A stretch of 64,000 nucleotides of DNA from Brevibacterium sp. RIT 803 (GCF_016892625.1 NZ_JAFEMW010000001.1:496001-560000); one strand, 5' to 3'. Shown: positions 18,347 to 27,936, counted from the first letter of the stretch. Notes: generated by a model not told the origin, from the sequence alone. A program made the numbers and translations.

Positions 18347-19366
18347 ATGAATAAGCCCATTGCTATCGCCACATGCCCCGTCGATGAATCATTGCTTGAG
18401 TCACTCAACGACCAAGTCGAAATCCGATACGCCCAGACGACGAATCGACGGATATCTCTTGCTGAGCAAGTTGCTGATCAGCTGGCCGAGGCGCACATTA
18501 TTGTTGCGGAAATCGATCTTGTGGACAAGGCAACATTGGCCGCTGCCCCCAATCTCCAACTAGTCATCAGTTGTCGTGCTTCGCCGGTCAACGTTGACCT
18601 AGACGCTTGTCGAGAACGTGGAGTGCCGGTTTGCACGACTCCGGGCCGAAACGCTGATTCGACCGCGGACCTGTCGTTTGCACTCATTCTCGACGTCACT
18701 AGACGAGTGACTGAGGCGTCAATGTGGATGCGGTCTGGCCAGTGGAAACCGGAGGACTCAGGCGAGCCGTATCGTCGATTCAAAGGTCCGACCCTGAACA
18801 GCAGAACGCTCGGCGTCGTCGGCGGCGGAGCGGTGGGCCAGCGTGTCGCCCAGCGCGGCCTGGGATTCGGCATGGAAGTCCAAGTGTACGACCCGTTCCT
18901 GACTCAGGATCGACTGCCGAAGGGTTGCACCATAGCCACTCTTGACCATCTCCTTTGCACTAGCGACGTCGTGACGCTCCATGTCCCGTTGCTGGAGGAC
19001 ACGATCGGTCTCATTAATGAGCAGCGTCTCTCGCAGATGAGGGAAGGGGCCTACCTCGTCAATGCATCACGTGCGGCCGTGGTAGTACAACCAGCGCTCG
19101 TCCGCTTCTTGCAGGACGGGCATTTGGCCGGTGTCGGGCTCGACGTCTTCGCCGACGAACCTCCAGCTGCAGACGATCCTCTTCTGGAGTTGCCCAATGT
19201 CGTCGTCACCCCCCACATTGCCGGCGCGTCGGCGGACGTTGTACGTTCTCAGACAAAAATGGTGGCGGAGATTATCTCGGCGTACCTCGACGAGGCCGAG
19301 CTGCCATATCGTGCTCGCGAAGATCTCGTCGACTTCCGTAAGGTTGACGCGGCAGCTGCTTTGTGA
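18347..19366 (+). CDS. D-isomer-specific 2-hydroxyacid dehydrogenase
   Basis: A 339-residue NAD(P)-dependent dehydrogenase of the phosphoglycerate/glyoxylate reductase family. It has a Rossmann motif GVVGGGAVG (about 156-164) and a catalytic triad Arg242 (ASRA), Glu271 (DEPP) and His290 (TPHIAG). I start at ATG 18347, which has GAAAGGA upstream; the longer reading overlaps the kinase. In this operon it could interconvert glyoxylate/glycolate or hydroxypyruvate/glycerate derived from the sugar. Confidence 0.88.
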   Translation: MNKPIAIATCPVDESLLESLNDQVEIRYAQTTNRRISLAEQVADQLAEAHIIVAEIDLVDKATLAAAPNLQLVISCRASPVNVDLDACRERGVPVCTTPGRNADSTADLSFALILDVTRRVTEASMWMRSGQWKPEDSGEPYRRFKGPTLNSRTLGVVGGGAVGQRVAQRGLGFGMEVQVYDPFLTQDRLPKGCTIATLDHLLCTSDVVTLHVPLLEDTIGLINEQRLSQMREGAYLVNASRAAVVVQPALVRFLQDGHLAGVGLDVFADEPPAADDPLLELPNVVVTPHIAGASADVVRSQTKMVAEIISAYLDEAELPYRAREDLVDFRKVDAAAAL

Positions 19367-20538
19367 AGCGCTCCAGCGCACCGCAAAAAGGCCGTCGTGT
19401 GGTTGGAGCGATGTTCCTGGCTGGTGCAGGGGTCTATGTACAGACCTATGACGTTCAAGCGATCCTACCGGGCATCGGGGCTGCGCTCGGAGTCAGCGCG
19501 GCTCAGAGCGTCTTGCTGCTCTCCTCGACGACAGTCGGAATGGCAATCGGGGTGATCCCCTGGGCATATGTCAGTGATCGATTCGGCAGGCTAAACATCA
19601 TCCGTAGCTGTCTACTTCTGGCTACTCTCATCTCGCTTGTCTCGCCATTCATACCCGGATTCGTTCCCATGCTAATCGCGCGGTTCGTGAAAGGTGTGTT
19701 CCTCGGTGGTGTGACCGGGCTCGCCGTAACTTATCTGTTCGAAGAGTTGCCGGTGAAACGCGCTGTAATCGCTTCAGGCATCTATATTTCAGGAAACACA
19801 GTCGGCGGGGTGGCCACTCGCGTGCTGTCTGGCACCCTCGCGCATGCTTTCGGATGGCGAGCATCGCTCGAACTAATAGCAGTGCTAGGTCTATTGATCG
19901 CGTGCGTCTTTCTGTTCGTTACGCGGGACCTGAGCACGGGTCGCCCTGGGCTCAGGGAGCGATCCGATCACAGGTTGTTGAAGTCATTCTGGCGTTCAGG
20001 CGTCCTCTTGTCCTTCATTCAGGGTTTCGTAACGCTCGGCGTCTTCAACGCACTCTTCAGCGTGATCCCGTTCAAAGTGTCCGACTCCTATCCGACTCTT
20101 GGCGCTGTCCTGACCAGCGTGGTGCTCGGACTCTACGTTGTCGCCTTTCTGCCTGCACAGATCGGTGGCCGATTGGCAGCTCGTTTCGGCACTGGCCGAG
20201 TGCTTGCCCTCGGGTATCTGCTGGCGCTTGGAGGTCTGTTCATGATAAATGCGCCGACGCTTTCACTGCTTATCGCAGGAGTCTCTGCGCTGGTGTTCGG
20301 GACTTTCCTCATTCACCCACTAAGTAGCGCAGAGTCTGGTCGACGAATGCCAAACCACCGAGCCCAATCGACTGCGCTCTACCAAATCAGCTGGCTCACT
20401 GGTGCAACTCTCGTATCGCCCCTTGCTTCAACTGTGTACGTTTCGGCAGGTTGGACATGGAGTATTGGACTACTGACCGCGATTCTCGCAATTGGCGCAG
20501 TGGGCGCGTTCGCAGATAGGCGCGGTTCTACCAGGTAG
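19363..20538 (+). CDS. MFS transporter
   Basis: A 391-residue major-facilitator protein with about 12 helices. The loop 2-3 signature is WAYVSDRFGRLNIIRSC and the helix 4 motif is ARFVKGVFLGGVTGLAVTYLFEE. The GTG start overlaps the hydroxyacid dehydrogenase stop (GTGA). It belongs to the drug/sugar-efflux-like group, so it may export an end product or analogue rather than import. It is the second transporter of the ketose cluster. Confidence 0.85.
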   Translation: MKRSSAPQKGRRVVGAMFLAGAGVYVQTYDVQAILPGIGAALGVSAAQSVLLLSSTTVGMAIGVIPWAYVSDRFGRLNIIRSCLLLATLISLVSPFIPGFVPMLIARFVKGVFLGGVTGLAVTYLFEELPVKRAVIASGIYISGNTVGGVATRVLSGTLAHAFGWRASLELIAVLGLLIACVFLFVTRDLSTGRPGLRERSDHRLLKSFWRSGVLLSFIQGFVTLGVFNALFSVIPFKVSDSYPTLGAVLTSVVLGLYVVAFLPAQIGGRLAARFGTGRVLALGYLLALGGLFMINAPTLSLLIAGVSALVFGTFLIHPLSSAESGRRMPNHRAQSTALYQISWLTGATLVSPLASTVYVSAGWTWSIGLLTAILAIGAVGAFADRRGSTR

Positions 20539-21245
20539 CATGCCATATCGAGGTCGACACCGAAGTGATGGAATGGATCGCCGTGACAATACACGACCTC
20601 AGCCACAGTGCCCGTCATCTGCGGCGCGCTTCTGCACGACGCGTTCGTCTGACTTTTGCAGCCGCCACTCCGAAGCGAATTCGTCTACGACTATATGCCG
20701 CCCAACGTTCATATACTCATGTTGCCAAAACCACAACCGATGGGAGAAGCCCCGCATCTGGGGAAACTAGCCTCGCAATTCTGCAGCTAGGCGAGCTACA
20801 TTTCTACAATCCCGCCGTTGGTGCAACTGGCCCATCCGGATTTCCTTCACGATCGACCAATACAGCTGAATACCTCAGTCCTGACTGTGCGCTGAGACTG
20901 GGAATACGTTGTATGAGCGCATCCAGCGTCTGGCGATAACCGTCGTAGAGAATTAGATCAGACGCCACCATAAGCCTTAATGTTCCAGGCGTCGAAGACG
21001 ACCAAAGTGAGGTCGCAGCACTCTCTACGCAGCCAGACCTCATCAGTGAACTTGGTACCAAGCCTCGACCAACGCGCCTGCCAGCACCAGGAAACACACC
21101 ACAATAGCGATAAAGTTGGGTAAGAATCGGAACCGAGACAGATACACGATTCGACATCGCCTACCGTATCGAGGAGCCGCCAATGTTGCTGGAAAAACGC
21201 CAGATTAGATGACGCGACCACCCCTTGCACCAGTCGCTCGGCCAA
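20539..21245. other. Gene-free stretch between two convergent operons
   Basis: No credible gene was found. One minus-strand open stretch (21043-21204) ends in a single hydrophobic helix and a stop, with no start codon. It could be the tail of a lost transporter gene, but this is very tentative. No strong hairpin or repeat was noticed. Confidence 0.3.
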
Positions 21246-22208
21246 TCACACTCCTTCTGGAGATGTGAGCACCACCTTTATTCTTCCTTTTCGAGGCACC
21301 GAATAAGAACGGAATGCTTCGTCTACTCGTACGATTGGGAAGACGTCGGTGACATAGGCATCGCACAAGCTCGGGTGCTCAATCAGATACTGTTGCGCTT
21401 GTCTCAAGAAGACCTGCCAATCTCGAGTCGTCCCGGCCCAAAGCGTGAGATTCTTACGGAAGAACCGGCGCATTGGGAAGACATAATGATCCTCTGGGAG
21501 ACCGAAGATGATGAGTTTCCCCTCGTCGCGGACTGCATCGACGGCATCAGCAAGGTGTTCCTGCCGATGCCCAATTGCCTCGATGACAATGTCTGGAGCT
21601 TCTTCAATAGCGCAGGTCCTCGCCCAGTCCCGGACTTCTCCATGAATCAGGCGATCAATTCCGAACCGAGATGCAACGTCGGAACGATCGACTCGGTCTA
21701 TTCCGATCACTTCCGAAGCGCCCAAAGACTTCGCTACATGTGTGAATAGGAGTCCAAGCGGCCCTAGACCGAACACTGCGACTCTTTTACCTTCAAGCTC
21801 TCCAGCATGCGACAACGTACTTAGAACCGTCGAAACTGGTTGCACAACGGTGGCCTCAACATCTTTTAGCTGATCGTCCACCGGAAAAAGAAGATGTGCA
21901 GGATTCCTGATGACCTCGCTGAGCCCTCGTGACCCTTTGGCAATGCCGACAACACGCTGCCCCTCCCGCAGCGCCGTATCGCGGCTAGCTTCAATCGTCC
22001 CGACGATCTCGTGAAGCGGGGCTCCCGGGAGCCCTGTGTCAGGATTGTCCGAATCGTGATGGCCCAGAAACTTCGGTATGTCGCTTCCGCAAATGGCACC
22101 CGCACTGAACCGTACCAACACTTCACCTTGTTCTAGGCAATCGCCTGTCGGTTCGCGAACTTCGCTTCGTTGGAACTCCGACGGTGCCGGTTGATGGTAC
22201 TGCCACAT
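21246..22208 (-). CDS. MDR-family dehydrogenase lacking the structural zinc lobe
   Basis: A 320-residue medium-chain dehydrogenase. The catalytic-zinc Cys lies in GAICGSD, a His in LHEIVG and the Rossmann motif in VFGLGPLGLLF near residue 145. The CxxCxxCx7C structural zinc loop is absent. It is the last gene of the ABC-transporter/DHDPS/hydroxyacid oxidase operon, so it likely reduces or oxidises an intermediate there. The start is uncertain: ATG 22208 matches the usual N terminus, ATG 22226 is also possible, and neither has an ideal ribosome site. Confidence 0.83.
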   Translation of the reverse strand: MWQYHQPAPSEFQRSEVREPTGDCLEQGEVLVRFSAGAICGSDIPKFLGHHDSDNPDTGLPGAPLHEIVGTIEASRDTALREGQRVVGIAKGSRGLSEVIRNPAHLLFPVDDQLKDVEATVVQPVSTVLSTLSHAGELEGKRVAVFGLGPLGLLFTHVAKSLGASEVIGIDRVDRSDVASRFGIDRLIHGEVRDWARTCAIEEAPDIVIEAIGHRQEHLADAVDAVRDEGKLIIFGLPEDHYVFPMRRFFRKNLTLWAGTTRDWQVFLRQAQQYLIEHPSLCDAYVTDVFPIVRVDEAFRSYSVPRKGRIKVVLTSPEGV

Positions 22209-22265
22209 CGCAATCAGACACTCCATTTCCGAACTCGATACTCGATCGTGCAGGTAGACATCATT

Positions 22266-23324
22266 TCAGTCACCGACTAACAGCGATCGGTTGATATCTG
22301 TAATCTCACAAACTCCACATAAGGCCATTGCCTGCTCTAACTCCTCACGAAAAATACTGAGAACTTCAGCGACACCACTCGGCCCTGCCGCAGATAACCC
22401 CCACAGCACTGGTCGACCGATGAGCACACCGTGCGCACCATGGGCAAGTGCAACGAGGACATCGCTACCACTTCTAATCCCACCGTCGACTAGAACGAGA
22501 TCTTGGTCCCCAACTGCATCGGCAATACTGGGTAATTGGGACAAGGGCGCTGGCAGTGCATCGAAATTGCGTCCGCCGTGATTCGAGACGACGACACCGG
22601 ACATGCCCGAATCGCTACATCGCAGAGCGTCATCGGGGTGCAACACTCCTTTTCCCAGCACTGGAATGTTCGCATAATCGACAATAACTTCCACCGCCGA
22701 CCAATCAAGTCCGGCCCAAGTGTAGGCGTCCCATCTGACGTTCGAAGTCGGCAACATCGGACGATTGATATGCGTCGGAAATTCGGGAAGCGCCCTTCTC
22801 TGCTCATACCGCATACCAGGCACCGGTGTGTCCAACGTAAGGATAATTGCCTCTGCTCCTGCCTCTTCCGCAGCCTCAATGAGCGAGCGCACGAGCCCAT
22901 CGTCTTGTTGAGGAGAGATCTGGCACCATTTCCTCTCGACCTCGATTGAGCTCCACGGTTGACTCGTTTCCATACTCAAGATCAGAGGAACATCTGAATT
23001 TCCTGCCCCCTCCGCGGTTCCCTGCTCTCCACTCGCGTCGAAGAGCTCGTGGCTTGCCATGGGGGCGATTGCGAATGGAGATGACATGTCCTTACCCAAC
23101 CAACGAGTGGTCAAGTCGACGACAGAGACGTCGCGGCAGACACGTGGGAGGAGCGTCGTTTGAAGATATGCCTCTCGGCTCCGCTTTGCAGCGCGACCGT
23201 CCCCTGCCGCCGCGTTCAAATATGCCCAAGCGCCGGCGTCCGTTCGTTGTTTTCCAGCAGCTTTGATCAATTCCAGGGGTAAGAACTCGCGGTCAGGAGT
23301 TTCTGCTACCGGAATCCCAGTCAT
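22266..23324 (-). CDS. FMN-dependent alpha-hydroxyacid oxidase/dehydrogenase family protein
   Basis: A 352-residue TIM-barrel flavoprotein of the glycolate oxidase/lactate dehydrogenase family. Conserved FMN and base residues are Lys225 (VLGKGV), His249 and Arg252 (SNHGGR), and DGGIRSGSDVLVALAHGA for phosphate binding. The segment normally reading QLYV, with the substrate-binding Tyr, instead reads QISPQ. Chemistry may therefore differ from plain lactate or glycolate oxidation. It starts within a few bases of the DHDPS-family stop, so the two are co-translated. Confidence 0.87.
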   Translation of the reverse strand: MTGIPVAETPDREFLPLELIKAAGKQRTDAGAWAYLNAAAGDGRAAKRSREAYLQTTLLPRVCRDVSVVDLTTRWLGKDMSSPFAIAPMASHELFDASGEQGTAEGAGNSDVPLILSMETSQPWSSIEVERKWCQISPQQDDGLVRSLIEAAEEAGAEAIILTLDTPVPGMRYEQRRALPEFPTHINRPMLPTSNVRWDAYTWAGLDWSAVEVIVDYANIPVLGKGVLHPDDALRCSDSGMSGVVVSNHGGRNFDALPAPLSQLPSIADAVGDQDLVLVDGGIRSGSDVLVALAHGAHGVLIGRPVLWGLSAAGPSGVAEVLSIFREELEQAMALCGVCEITDINRSLLVGD

Positions 23325-23326
23325 CG

Positions 23327-24253
23327 TCAGACAACTTCCATACCGTGAGCTACCAAGATCCGCCGCAGATCGTCGAGACGTTCACCTTCGATTGGCAATC
23401 GAGGACGACGCGGAAAACCGGCAGGCTGACCGATGAGATTAAGAATTGCTTTCAACTGACCAGGAATCCCGCCGAATGCTCCGTTCCCATCGGGCAGGTT
23501 GAGATCATTCTGCAGCGCAGTCAATCTGTCAACGAACAAACGAGCGTCGTCAAGTCGATTCACCCACACTGCTTCGAAAGCCTGGCTCAGCTCTCGTCCG
23601 AACAACATTCCGCTTCCAATGTATCCGTCGGCACCCCAGTCACTGGCGAGCAATCCCACACCTGGTCGATTCATAAGATTGCCGAAGATCCGAAGCTTGT
23701 CCCCCGCCAACAGGCTAGTTTCATAGAGATGCCTGTCGTCTTGGTTGCTTTCTTTGATCGCAACGACCTGCTCGATCTCCGCAAGTTCCGCAGTCACACT
23801 GGGGGCAAGGTCAGTTGCGACATCGGCAGGGATGTTGTACAGCATGACAGGCAACGTCGACGACTTGCATAGGTCGGTGAAGTAGGACACGATTTCTTCG
23901 TTATTCAACCTCCACCCTGGAGGCGGAGAGAACATCACCCCGTCGGCTCCGATTTTTCCAGCGTGAGCAATTAACTGCCTCGTCGTCTGAGGAGCGATGC
24001 TGGAGACTCCGATGATCACAGGTATTGCGCCCGCCGTCTCATCGACCGCCACACGCGCCACGCTCTCACGTTCCTCAGAGTCCTGTGCATACCACTCACC
24101 GCTGCTTCCATTAATAACAAGGCCGTGAGCGCCCTCGTTAATGAAATAGCGAATCAAGAGTCGCAATGATTCAAGATCGAGAGGCCCGTCCTCGGTGAAG
24201 GGCGTTGGAACGGCGGCAAAATAGCCTCGCCATGGAACGTCGAGGGATCGCAT
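23327..24253 (-). CDS. Dihydrodipicolinate synthase/N-acetylneuraminate lyase family protein
   Basis: A 308-residue class I aldolase that forms a Schiff base with a 2-oxo acid. The catalytic Lys is 167 (VVAIKES), Tyr is 139 (LPVMLYNIP) and the carboxylate-binding motif is GSSGE (49-53). Its context with a transporter, a hydroxyacid oxidase and a dehydrogenase argues for a catabolic lyase or dehydratase rather than lysine synthesis. AAAGGA lies upstream of the ATG. Confidence 0.88.
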   Translation of the reverse strand: MRSLDVPWRGYFAAVPTPFTEDGPLDLESLRLLIRYFINEGAHGLVINGSSGEWYAQDSEERESVARVAVDETAGAIPVIIGVSSIAPQTTRQLIAHAGKIGADGVMFSPPPGWRLNNEEIVSYFTDLCKSSTLPVMLYNIPADVATDLAPSVTAELAEIEQVVAIKESNQDDRHLYETSLLAGDKLRIFGNLMNRPGVGLLASDWGADGYIGSGMLFGRELSQAFEAVWVNRLDDARLFVDRLTALQNDLNLPDGNGAFGGIPGQLKAILNLIGQPAGFPRRPRLPIEGERLDDLRRILVAHGMEVV

Positions 24254-24309
24254 TTAAGTTGTTCCTTTCATTGATGTAATGCTCGTTGGTACGTGTATTT
24301 GGGGAACGA

Positions 24310-25185
24310 CTATGCCTTCGCCGCCGATTCGACCCATCGGAGTGGGCGTTTGAAGAGCCAGGCCAGTAGCCGATCACTGAGGAATCCGAGAGCTCCAAGG
24401 CTGATCATGCATGCCACGACGTAGTCAAAACGGAATTGGTTGTATGCATCCATGAGCACATAACCAAGCCCGGATCGTGCGCCGAGTATCTCCGCAACAA
24501 CGACGGTTGTCCACGCCAGAGCAAGGGCCACTCTCATTCCGGTAGCGATGGATGGCAGGGTTGCAGGAAAGGTCACTCGCACCAGCATCTGCCATTTATT
24601 CGCACCGAGCATTGCGGCAGCACGGAGCAAACGCCCCTCGGCCGACATTGCCCCGATCAGTGTGTTGACATAGACAGGGAAGAATGTTGCCATGCTCGTC
24701 AGGAATATTGCCGGAGCATTGCCAATCCCAAAGAAGATCAAGGCCAGCGGGATCCACGCGGTGATTGATATGGGGCGAAGCGCATCGATCATGGGATTGA
24801 CAAGCAGACGCACACTTTTCGAATATCCCGAAAAGAGACCCAGGACCACTCCAAGCACCGATCCGAGGACATATCCGGAGAGTATGCGCTGCGATGAGTC
24901 CAGGACGGAGGTGACCCAGTCTCCAGAGTATGGTGCAGACTGCTCGGCAGTACCGAAGAGAAAGTCGCTGAGTGCCTCAATCGACGCAGTGAAGCTCGGG
25001 AACAACCCGTCTGCGATCATCCGGTTACTACCGGTGTATTGCCAAATGGCGATGACAATCAGCGGAATGACCATTGATAGAAGCACGGGAATGCCTCGAA
25101 CCCTGCCTTTTCGTGGCCGTCTCGGCCCCGTGCCTGGGGCCAATGGAGGATTCACGTGCGACATTCCGGATGCGGTGATAGCCAT
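24310..25185 (-). CDS. ABC transporter permease, SsuC/TauC type
   Basis: A 291-residue inner-membrane permease with about six helices and the cytoplasmic coupling EAA-like loop (AAMLGANKWQMLVRVTFPATLPSIATGMRVALALAWTTVV, about residues 185-225; a family hallmark). It lies between its binding-protein gene and the DHDPS-family gene. The family carries nitrate, sulfonates, taurine, bicarbonate, pyrimidine precursors or aromatic acids; the substrate here is open. Confidence 0.9.
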   Translation of the reverse strand: MAITASGMSHVNPPLAPGTGPRRPRKGRVRGIPVLLSMVIPLIVIAIWQYTGSNRMIADGLFPSFTASIEALSDFLFGTAEQSAPYSGDWVTSVLDSSQRILSGYVLGSVLGVVLGLFSGYSKSVRLLVNPMIDALRPISITAWIPLALIFFGIGNAPAIFLTSMATFFPVYVNTLIGAMSAEGRLLRAAAMLGANKWQMLVRVTFPATLPSIATGMRVALALAWTTVVVAEILGARSGLGYVLMDAYNQFRFDYVVACMISLGALGFLSDRLLAWLFKRPLRWVESAAKA

Positions 25186-25189
25186 GTCT

Positions 25190-26197
25190 TCAGTTCCCCT
25201 CTGACTTGCCGAGTTCTTCTGGGCTCATACCCGTCGATTTTGACAGGAAGTCATAATTGACCCTGTCGCGCAGCTCACCACTTACATCGTCGGGCACAGC
25301 ACCGAACTCGGCCATCGCTTTTGCCATCGAACCCAGCTTGTCCTCTTCCATTAGAAACCAGGGTTTATCGTCTTCAAGGGCTGTGAGCAATAAATCACGA
25401 TCACCGGCCTGGTACTTGAGGGCCGTATCAACCCACACGTTCTTATCGTCGAACTTCCTTGTTTCGGCAACAAAGGTGTCGACGATCTTTTGAACCGATT
25501 CCGGGTCGCTTTCGATCAAGTCGTCGCTCGCATAGATTCCCGTTGGAACACTTGCCCACTCGGTCATCTCGGTGTTCATGTCTTCAGGCATCTCTGCCAC
25601 ACCGTCTTTAACTGCTTGTGCGGTGTACGGTTGATAAGTCACGGCTGCGTCAATATCACCGTTACGAAGCGCCAGCAGCAGATCTGCGGGTGCCTGGAGA
25701 GTCGTAATCGTAGTGTCCTGATCCATGTCGATATCATTGTGGGCCAGTGCGATCTTGAAGATCAGCTCATCGGTCGAGCCCCGGATGACGCCGAGGTTCT
25801 TTCCTTTTAGATCGCTCCAATCACCGATCTCGCTCTGGTCCCGAACAATGATTTGCGACCGTCCCGGCGATACACCAGCAATCATCTGCATTGGCGTGTC
25901 TGGGTTCTCTACCAGGCCATTCACCATGACATTCATACCCATGGAAGCGACCTGAACGTCGTCGCTTCTCATGGCGACAAAGACGTCAGCGGAGGATTTG
26001 AATTGTACGGCCTCAACGTCGAGGTCTCCCTCACCGTCCTCCAACGCTGTATTCGTTGCTGACCATGCGGCCCAGTACAAGGCGGGAACATTGCCCAGTG
26101 CTATCGAATCACCGCCGCCTCCGCATCCTGTCAGGATGAGCGCCAGGGCCGCCACCATACCGGAAACCCTGGTACAGAGCTGCTTCTTCTTTTTCAT
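25190..26197 (-). CDS. ABC transporter substrate-binding lipoprotein, SsuA/NMT1-like
   Basis: A 335-residue extracytoplasmic binding protein with a lipoprotein signal peptide. A basic start, a hydrophobic core and the lipobox LTGC (Cys at about 25) are followed by a Gly-rich linker. The mature part has the two-lobe NMT1/SsuA pattern (FVAMRSDDVQVASMG; LKGKNLGVIRGSTDE; GDIDAAVTYQPYTA). GGGAGAG precedes the ATG. It would capture the operon's substrate at the cell surface. Confidence 0.9.
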   Translation of the reverse strand: MKKKKQLCTRVSGMVAALALILTGCGGGGDSIALGNVPALYWAAWSATNTALEDGEGDLDVEAVQFKSSADVFVAMRSDDVQVASMGMNVMVNGLVENPDTPMQMIAGVSPGRSQIIVRDQSEIGDWSDLKGKNLGVIRGSTDELIFKIALAHNDIDMDQDTTITTLQAPADLLLALRNGDIDAAVTYQPYTAQAVKDGVAEMPEDMNTEMTEWASVPTGIYASDDLIESDPESVQKIVDTFVAETRKFDDKNVWVDTALKYQAGDRDLLLTALEDDKPWFLMEEDKLGSMAKAMAEFGAVPDDVSGELRDRVNYDFLSKSTGMSPEELGKSEGN

Positions 26198-26242
26198 GAG
26201 TCTCTCCCTTGAACTTGGTATTTCGAATCTCGAAGTCCGGAA

Positions 26243-27031
26243 TCAGGCAACGATGCCTTCTGCTCTTTCCGTTTCGCTGTGAAGTTCGTCCATAAGATGC
26301 CTGCGCATCCCGAGAAACTTCTCGTCCGAAGTGATATCAAAAGACCGAGGCCGCGGAAGGTCCACACGAACAACTTCTTTTACCCGCCCGGGGCTGGCAG
26401 ACATGACAACGACCCGATCTCCCAACAGCAGAGCTTCATCGATATCGTGTGTCACAAAAATGACTGTTTTGCGGTCACGCTCCCATAGGTCGAGCAGCAA
26501 CTCTTGCATGAGAATGCGAGTCTGCGCATCGAGCGCTCCGAAGGGTTCATCCATCAGCAACACCGACGGGTCGTTGATGAGGGTCCGAGCAAGACCCACC
26601 CGTTGACGCATTCCACCGGAAAGCTCCAATGGCAGGTGCTGCTCGAATCCAGTGAGTCCGACTCGCTCGACGAATTCTGCCGTGCGCTCTTTCACTTCGT
26701 TTGACGAGCCCTGCCGAAGGCGAGGTCCGAACCCGATGTTCTGTTCAACAGTGAGCCACGGGAATATGTTCGCATCTTGAAAGACCACCCCTCTCTCAGG
26801 GCCCGGCCGATTCACGGCTTGTCCATCCACCAGCATGGTTCCTGCAGTCGGCTCGAGAAAGCCGGCAACCACGTTCAATACCGTCGATTTGCCGCAACCG
26901 CTGGGGCCAAGAATGCATACAAACTCCTGATCAGCAATTTGCAGATCCACGTGGCTTACAGCTAATCGGGGGTTTCGTCCCCGGGGGTCGGGAAACTCAA
27001 TGCTCATATCATCGAAAAACACTTCTGGCAT
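26243..27031 (-). CDS. ABC transporter ATP-binding protein, SsuB/TauB type
   Basis: A 262-residue ATPase with Walker A (GPSGCGKST), Q-loop (VFQDANIFPWL), signature (LSGGMRQRVGLARTL), Walker B (VLLMDEPFGALD) and H-loop (VTHDID). INIFPWL-like Q-loops are typical of the nitrate/sulfonate subfamily. I start at MPEVFF, with a GAGG-type site. The 60-residue longer reading would overlap the divergent IclR promoter. It is the first gene of the operon. Confidence 0.9.
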   Translation of the reverse strand: MPEVFFDDMSIEFPDPRGRNPRLAVSHVDLQIADQEFVCILGPSGCGKSTVLNVVAGFLEPTAGTMLVDGQAVNRPGPERGVVFQDANIFPWLTVEQNIGFGPRLRQGSSNEVKERTAEFVERVGLTGFEQHLPLELSGGMRQRVGLARTLINDPSVLLMDEPFGALDAQTRILMQELLLDLWERDRKTVIFVTHDIDEALLLGDRVVVMSASPGRVKEVVRVDLPRPRSFDITSDEKFLGMRRHLMDELHSETERAEGIVA

Positions 27032-27132
27032 GTCATAACCTCGTCGTTCGGCATTGCTGAATGTCGTTCGTTCTAAGACAGCATCATTCCCGAAACGGGC
27101 AGAAAGGTCAACAGATTTTTCGATAATGTCGT

Positions 27133-27936
27133 ATGGTATTCGGTATGAACGAACAGCAGGGCTCCTCGAAATCGCCGCGGACCGGGCGGGTACAAAGCGT
27201 GGAACGCGCATTGGCCATCGTCGATCTACTCGGAGAGCCTAAAAACGCAGCGGGCGTGAGCCTCATTCAGATCGCTCAGGAACTCGGAGTATCGAAAAGC
27301 ACAGCACACGCTCTTTTGAAGACACTCAAGCACTATGGCTTCGTCACTCGAGTCGAACCAGGCCCACGGTTTCTTCTGGGCATGAGCCTCATGCGACTCG
27401 GGGAACAGGTACAGCGTCGGATGCCGATCACGGATGCTGCGCAACCAATTCTGCAATCGCTTGCAACCCAGACCGGTTGTACCGCACGTCTAGTTGTGTC
27501 AGACCACGGATACCCGCTGTACGTGTCCCGAGTTGAGGGCCTCGGTTCGATCCAGTTCACCGCTCAAATCGGCAGACGGGAACGTCCCCATTCGACAGGA
27601 GTAGGGAAAGTCATCCTCGCAGGGATGAGCGATGACGAGGCGCTGGGATTCTCATCCAGTCGGGGCCTCGAACGGATGACGCCAAATACCATCACGGATC
27701 CCGAAGCTCTTGTCGGTGAGCTCGCCTGGATCCGAGAACATGGCTATGCCGTCGATCGAGCCGAAGATGTGGAGGGGATCATCTGCGTAGCAGCTGGGCT
27801 ATACGATACAGCGAGGCGGTGCATCGGGGCCCTCAGCGTCTCAGACCTAGCCTTCCACATGACTGCTGAGAAGATCGACGAGACCGCGGTGGTAGTAAAG
27901 GATCACGCCGAACAATTGATGACGATTCTGGCATAG
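27133..27936 (+). CDS. IclR-family transcriptional regulator
   Basis: A 267-residue regulator. The winged helix is at about residues 20-75 (VERALAIVDLL...QELGVSKSTAHALLKTLKHYGFV), followed by an effector domain with HSTGVGKVILAGM and IICVAAGLYDTARRCIGALSVSD. It is divergent from the SsuB-type ATPase across about 100 bp and probably regulates that operon. The start is ATG 27133 or the ATG four codons on; neither has a strong ribosome site, so a leaderless start is possible. Confidence 0.88.
   Translation: MVFGMNEQQGSSKSPRTGRVQSVERALAIVDLLGEPKNAAGVSLIQIAQELGVSKSTAHALLKTLKHYGFVTRVEPGPRFLLGMSLMRLGEQVQRRMPITDAAQPILQSLATQTGCTARLVVSDHGYPLYVSRVEGLGSIQFTAQIGRRERPHSTGVGKVILAGMSDDEALGFSSSRGLERMTPNTITDPEALVGELAWIREHGYAVDRAEDVEGIICVAAGLYDTARRCIGALSVSDLAFHMTAEKIDETAVVVKDHAEQLMTILA

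Noticed and set aside
27032..27211. 60-residue extension of the SsuB-type ATPase
   Set aside because: It would overlap the divergent regulator and its promoter; the family starts at 27031.
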